This document shows positions 59,520 through 64,000 of a stretch of DNA of 64,000 nt, piece by piece; the stretch's first letter is position 1, and each line of letters starts with the position of its first letter. Origin of the DNA: Siphonodentalium dalli (Eukaryota; Mollusca; Scaphopoda; Gadilida; Siphonodentaliidae). The DNA lies in the NCBI GenBank assembly GCA_032622095.1, contig CP136063.1:121602723-121666722 (forward strand), given 5' to 3'. Position numbers and translations under genes: made by a program. Under the pieces are notes generated by a model. It ran no database searches. It worked only from the letters and a program-made list of their open reading frames with translations, and was not told the DNA's origin.

Positions 59520-59735
59520 GCTTTCATAGAGTGTTTCTTAGAGGGTTGTTGGATCTGAATGAAATTTGGTATCAAGGTTCACCATCATGACTGCCTTCAA
59601 AAATGGTGTTTACATTTCCCATTCCAGAGTTATCATTCTTTGTTAATTTAAAATTTTGGTTCTGTCCTGCCCATGTTTCACTTTGACACAATGGGGGTAT
59701 GCCAGCAACCGATGTGCAACATCTGACTTTAATAT
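59520..59735 (+). mobile_element. 5'-truncated hairpin family iii element
   Basis: 'gttggatctgaatgaaattt', 'ggttcaccatcatgactgcc', 'attccagagttatcattctt' and the tail 'atgggggtatgccagc' then 'atgtgcaacatct' match the elements at 40965 and 61675. No hairpin, one core unit. Confidence 0.75.
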
Positions 59736-59784
59736 AATCATAATTTTGTGTCAAATGATAGACAGGGTTGTCACGATAGTATTT

Positions 59785-60040
59785 ATATAATGAGTAGTTC
59801 CCTTTAATAGGAAATATTCAGATATAAAGGCCCATATGTTAAAAGGCCAATATATTAAAAGGCAGTTTGTTAAACTTATTATCTGAACATTTGCCACCAA
59901 TGAATAGGAATCCTTGTAGTATATGTTCATCTGTCTGTTGTTTATATTTCCTGAACATCCTTCCAGATAAATAGACCATCCCAATGTATACTTTTATAAC
60001 TTATGGGAGAATCCGCATAGTATAGAAAGGGTTATACAAC
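59785..60040 (+). repeat. Dispersed repeat, copy 2
   Basis: Counterpart of 50218-50412: 'gagtagttccctttaatagg', 'aaatattcagatataaagg', 'ttcctgaacatccttccag', 'atagaccatcc', 'atgggagaatcc'. Confidence 0.65.
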
Positions 60041-60112
60041 AATGCTCACTGAGAAGAGCTTATTAAGCACTGTAGAAGACCAATGGTCAAAAGCTCTGCT
60101 CAACGCCCATTC

Positions 60113-61446
60113 TTAGCTCAACTTTACTTTGTAAAGTTTGAGCTATTGCCGTGGGTTGGCATCCGTTCGTCCATCAACAATTTCCTTTGGCTCACCCTAC
60201 AGGTGGCATCCCTCATCCGATTATTACCAATCTTCATACTGATCTTCGGAGTGGCCTCTATATGGCAGCCATCGATTATTTCCGAAATTCATTAAAAATA
60301 TGGCTGCCAAATTGTTTGGCACACCCTACAGGCCACATTCCTCATCCGATCATCATCAAGCTTAATAAAGATATTTGTAGTGACCTCTAGATGGGAGCCA
60401 TTGATTATTTCTGAAATTCCTTAAAAAACATGGCCGCCAGCAGCCATTTTGCATGAATCCATTGGCACACCCTGCAGCTTTCATTTATTGGAGAAATGTT
60501 TTGAAAATTTACAGGCATGTGTAGGATCACCTCTAAATGGGAGCTATCAAATTTTAGCAATTTTTGATGAAAAATATGGCTGCCAGCAGCGCCATTTTGA
60601 ATTTTACTCTTTGCACGACTAAATCCTTTGGCACACCATTTGGGAGCCATCGATTATTTCTGAAAATTTGTTAAATACATGGCCGCCAGCAGCCATTTTG
60701 ATTCTGTCAGCACACCCTGCAGCCCGCATATATCTGAGAATTTTTTTGTAATTTACAGGCATCATTATCACCTAGATGAGAGCTATTGAATTTGAATGAT
60801 TTTCTATTAAAAACGTGGCCATCTTGTATTTTACTCTTTGCATGACTAAATCCTTTGGCACACACCACATCCATTGTCCAATCATCACCAAACTTTATAT
60901 TGATCTTCAGGGTGACCTCCAGATGGGAGCCAACGATGGTTTCAGAATTTTTTTTAAAACATGGCTGCCAGTGGCCATCTTCGATTTTACTCTTTGCATG
61001 ACTATTAAATCCTTCAGCACAAACTGCAGGCCACATCCCTCATCCATTCATCACCATACTTCATAAGGATCTTCAGGGTGACCTCTAGATGTGAGCTGGA
61101 GATGGATTTTACTCTTTTCATGACTAAAATCCTTTGGCACACCCTACATGCCGCATCCCTATTCCCTCATCCGAACTTCATATGGTTCTTTGGTGTGACC
61201 TCTAAAAAATATGGGTGCCTGGAGCCATCTTGGATTTCACATTTGAATCCATCGGCACACCCTGCAGCCAACATTTAGTGGAGCAATATGGGCAGGTCAA
61301 ATTTCATGTGTGACCATGTCCTTGATATCACTCATATACGCTCATATAGGCATGTTTATGGACCGAATGAACAATAGTTCAGTATACCTGGGGTGATCAT
61401 AAAGAAATCCCTGAAAAGCCCGGACGAAGTCAGGCACATCAGCTAG
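60113..61446 (+). mobile_element. Helitron-like non-autonomous element with both ends (family i)
   Basis: The left end is the 30-nt hairpin at 60115-60144, followed by 'attgccgtgggttggcatcc' as at 919. About eight degenerate monomers follow, with both family i forms ('gattttactctttgcatgac' and 'atttcacatttgaatccat'), 'catggccgccagcagccatt' and 'gatgggagcca'. The tail ends with an imperfect hairpin (61418-61435, GCC..GAC-gaa-GTC..GGC), then 11 bases finishing in CTAG at 61443-61446, followed by T. A short GC hairpin 10-12 bases before a CTRR end is the standard Helitron 3' signature. No Rep/helicase is present. Confidence 0.75.
61418..61446 (+). other. Helitron-type 3' terminus
   Basis: An imperfect hairpin of 18 nt, a 7-nt spacer and CTAG, then TT of the target. 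This places the right boundary after 61446. Confidence 0.65.
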
Positions 61447-61674
61447 TTATTTATAGTTTTGAACATTTTAATTATGATAGGGATGAAAAGTGGGGAGAAA
61501 TTAATCACACTCCCGATGGACATACATCAGTTGTTAACAAGACAAAATACATTCCAACTTAAAGGCATTTTTAATAGCCTGAAATTTAGTTTAAAAACAT
61601 TCATTTCCCCATTTACTCTGGATTACTGATCGACAATCAGTGACACAGTGCTTTTGGTAACACTATAAATCATG
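61447..61674. other. No gene recognised
   Basis: AT-rich spacer between two mobile elements. Confidence 0.5.
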
Positions 61675-62170
61675 ACCCCATCCAAACGATGGGAGGTATA
61701 CTGGATTACATGCGTCCATCTGTGTGTCCATGCAGTTTTGTGTGCATCCCTCCGCTCATATATCTCAACCATGGGTTATCAAATCTCGTTGAAATTTGGT
61801 ATGCAGGTTTGGCATCAGGTGGGCTTTCAAAAGATGGTTCATTGACATTGTTCACATTTTCCATTCAAGAGTTATCCCTCTTTGTTTATTTGAAAATGTT
61901 GGATATCCGTCCATCCGCTCAAATATCTCAGCCATGGGTTAATGGATTCTGTTGAAATTTGGAATGGAGGTTTGTCATCAGGAGGGCTTTTAAAAGATGT
62001 TTCGGTTATGTTGATTGCATTTTCCATTCAACAGTTATTCCTCTTTGTTCATCTGAAAATCTTGAATTTTTGTCCGTTCACTCATATATATATTTTTATT
62101 TGGTTTCCATTCTGCCCATGTTTCAATTGGCACCATGGGTGTATGCCAGCCGCCAAGGTGCAACTTCCTG
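61675..62170 (+). mobile_element. Hairpin family iii element
   Basis: The left hairpin 'gaccccatccaaacgatggg' (inner stem CATC/GATG, outer ACC/GGT) is followed by 'aggtatactggatta', 'gtccatctgtgtgtcca', two core units ('gttgaaatttggtatgcagg' and 'gttgaaatttggaatggagg', 130-150 bp apart, with 'tcaagagttatccctctttg') and the tail 'catgggtgtatgccagccgc' then 'aaggtgcaactt'. Same plan as 40965-41830. No coding capacity. Confidence 0.8.
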
Positions 62171-64000
62171 TTTTCACCTGTATGTTTACAGTCTCTCTGT
62201 TTTCATCAGTTTTCCTAATATAGATAGTCTGTCATACGGGTGCTATGCTGAAAATAACTAGTAGTCAAGGGCATTGATGACTGAAATCTGATGACATCTC
62301 AAATAACAATATATCTTGCAGTTGACATTTAGCTGAATCTGCCATTATGACTGAACCTAATTTTAATAGGCGTCATAATGAATCTCATAAATGTCAAAAT
62401 AGACTTCTAATGATCTTCTAAATAGTTATGGAGATTAGGTCCATTTATAATGTGATCAGAATAGGTGACAAGAAAAAAAATTACAATTAACAGCTGCATA
62501 GTTATGGTAAGTTATCAAAGGAGTCTATGTAACAAGGCCAAATAAAAAATATTAATTGAGTCTCAATCATCGCCTCATTGAAATAAATGGCCCGCATTGG
62601 ACGTTTTATTTCGATTTTTTATATTATGACAAAAAAATGTTTTTTTCAGTTTTAAAATTTTTTTTTGTTTTTTGTTTTACCAATAGCAACATACATGAAC
62701 TCTTAACATATCTCTGTGATAATAAAAGTGTGATTGATATATTGACTATCATGTATATATACTTGGTGACATAGAACATTAAGTATATGACTACATTGAA
62801 GAAATGGTTAGCTGAAGATCATAGTCTGGCATACTGATTGCAACTCAAGAACAATTGAAAGGCACTGGGGGAAATTTATGATCACATATGTTATAATGGA
62901 GAGGAGTCACTTTATAGACAACAATAACAATTGTGAATAGTGGGGGGGGGGGGGGGGTGTGTGAATTAGAACATTATTAGTAATCCCTAAGTCATACAGG
63001 TATATCCTAGTAGCACAATATAATTTTTATTTCAGATTAAAATAGGGTAATTGCAAAACAAAGTTAGAATCATCCATGCTTAAGATGTGCCCAAAAAATA
63101 ACAAATAAAGTCCTCTCTCCCTCATTGATTCAGAAAAAAAATTGTCTGAGACTCAAATATTGTTATTTTTTTTTGGCCTAATGCTTCTATTTTAGCTTTA
63201 TCATTACTATTGAATAGTGCATTAAAACCCTATAAGGAAAATTTATATTAACATAATTATTTATATTTGTGAATATTTATTCATGTATTAAAATTTGCAA
63301 AACTTTAGTAAATGGTCTGTACTGAAACAGAAATTTGATAGGTTTTAAAATACAAGCTGAAATTTTAAGCTGTTTCCAGTTTTGTCATTAGATCTTTTCA
63401 CCTATTGTATACAAATTCAGTAGACTAGGCACAGCTTTTTTTAAAAAGACACTTTTTAAAAAAAGAGCTTAAAATTTTTCTGGTTTCTGGGATCCAAATT
63501 GGTTGCTAAATATGTGAAATACTGTTAAAAAGTGTTAATTGACTTTTATATGCTGTTGAAAGACCTCTTTTTTATTTAGCATAGCATGAACAATTTAATA
63601 AAGAGTGTTCATGCATTGTCAAGATAGTTTGTCTCAAATCTGTGAAAACAGGTGGTAAATTTTATGACATTGGTAATTTGTTTTTCGGAGTATATAAAGT
63701 CTGTGTTTATTGATCTATATTATTTATACTCTCCTGTATTTCAAATACATAATTTGGAAGTTCAAATGAGTGATATCCATTTAAAACGAGTCTCATAATA
63801 ATTTCTGTTATTGTATTGTTGTCCACGAAGAATTACCAATATATCTTTGAATATGCACATGACTGCCCCTACTCTTTTCTACTCCTGTTAAACACAGTAA
63901 AACATTAATTTCTCAATGCCCACATGCCTAGCATGACTGCAGCTTTCTCGTTACCTGCTCATTAAATTACCTGTAAATATTCTCACCTGGCCTAATTGGC
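62171..64000. other. No gene recognised; possible intron
   Basis: Very AT-rich, with a run of 16 G at 62942-62957 and many T/A runs. If the exon at 59132 is real, this lies in its first intron. Confidence 0.45.

Overview
This is animal nuclear DNA, not bacterial: it is AT-rich and gene-poor, with no operons, no long ORFs and no tRNA or rRNA gene. It carries a 100-N scaffold gap (48034-48133) and many eukaryotic transposon remnants. The repeat style (about 150-165 bp core units with a 'gagttatggccctttt' box, GalEa-like copia, DIRS, hAT) suggests a marine lophotrochozoan, probably a mollusc. That is inference, because no species-diagnostic gene is present.

Layout. 0.9-5.1 kb: an element with a 5' hairpin and 22 satellite monomers, then a hAT fragment and an orphan 3' end of another element. 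6.7-7.4 kb: a broken DIRS-type tyrosine recombinase. 11.65 kb: a possible first coding exon. 13.5-22.1 kb: small MITEs, a complete 1.24 kb hAT insertion and degenerate core-repeat elements. 22-25 kb: doubtful exon-like ORFs and a tRNA-like SINE head. 25.3-28.1 kb: a 773-bp inverted-repeat element and a 1.17 kb hAT element that keeps a piece of a zinc-finger domain. 29.4-36.1 kb: two near-identical 2.0 kb elements (A and B) flanking a 380-bp hAT MITE and a dead Ty1/copia pol. 36-48 kb: foldbacks, a 1.76 kb TIR element, a third hairpin family, an inverted 175-bp repeat cluster, a THAP-domain pseudogene and the gap. 50-55.6 kb: duplications, a third copy (C) of the A/B family and a 163-bp foldback. 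59.13 kb: a second possible first coding exon. 59.5-62.2 kb: a Helitron-like element with a CTAG end and two copies of the third family.

Main theme. At least three element families share one modular plan: a 5' hairpin, then a GTCC/GTCT simple repeat or TG tract, then tandem core units of about 150-165 bp with an AAATTTG(G/T) box, then a specific 3' tail that in two families ends in a hairpin. No Rep/helicase gene is present, so they look non-autonomous. The plan matches Helitron/Helentron-associated elements and the mollusc 'pearl'-like elements as I understand them. Host coding content visible here is at most a few exons on the + strand, so most of the window is probably intergenic or long-intron DNA. 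Where no gene is listed I saw none.
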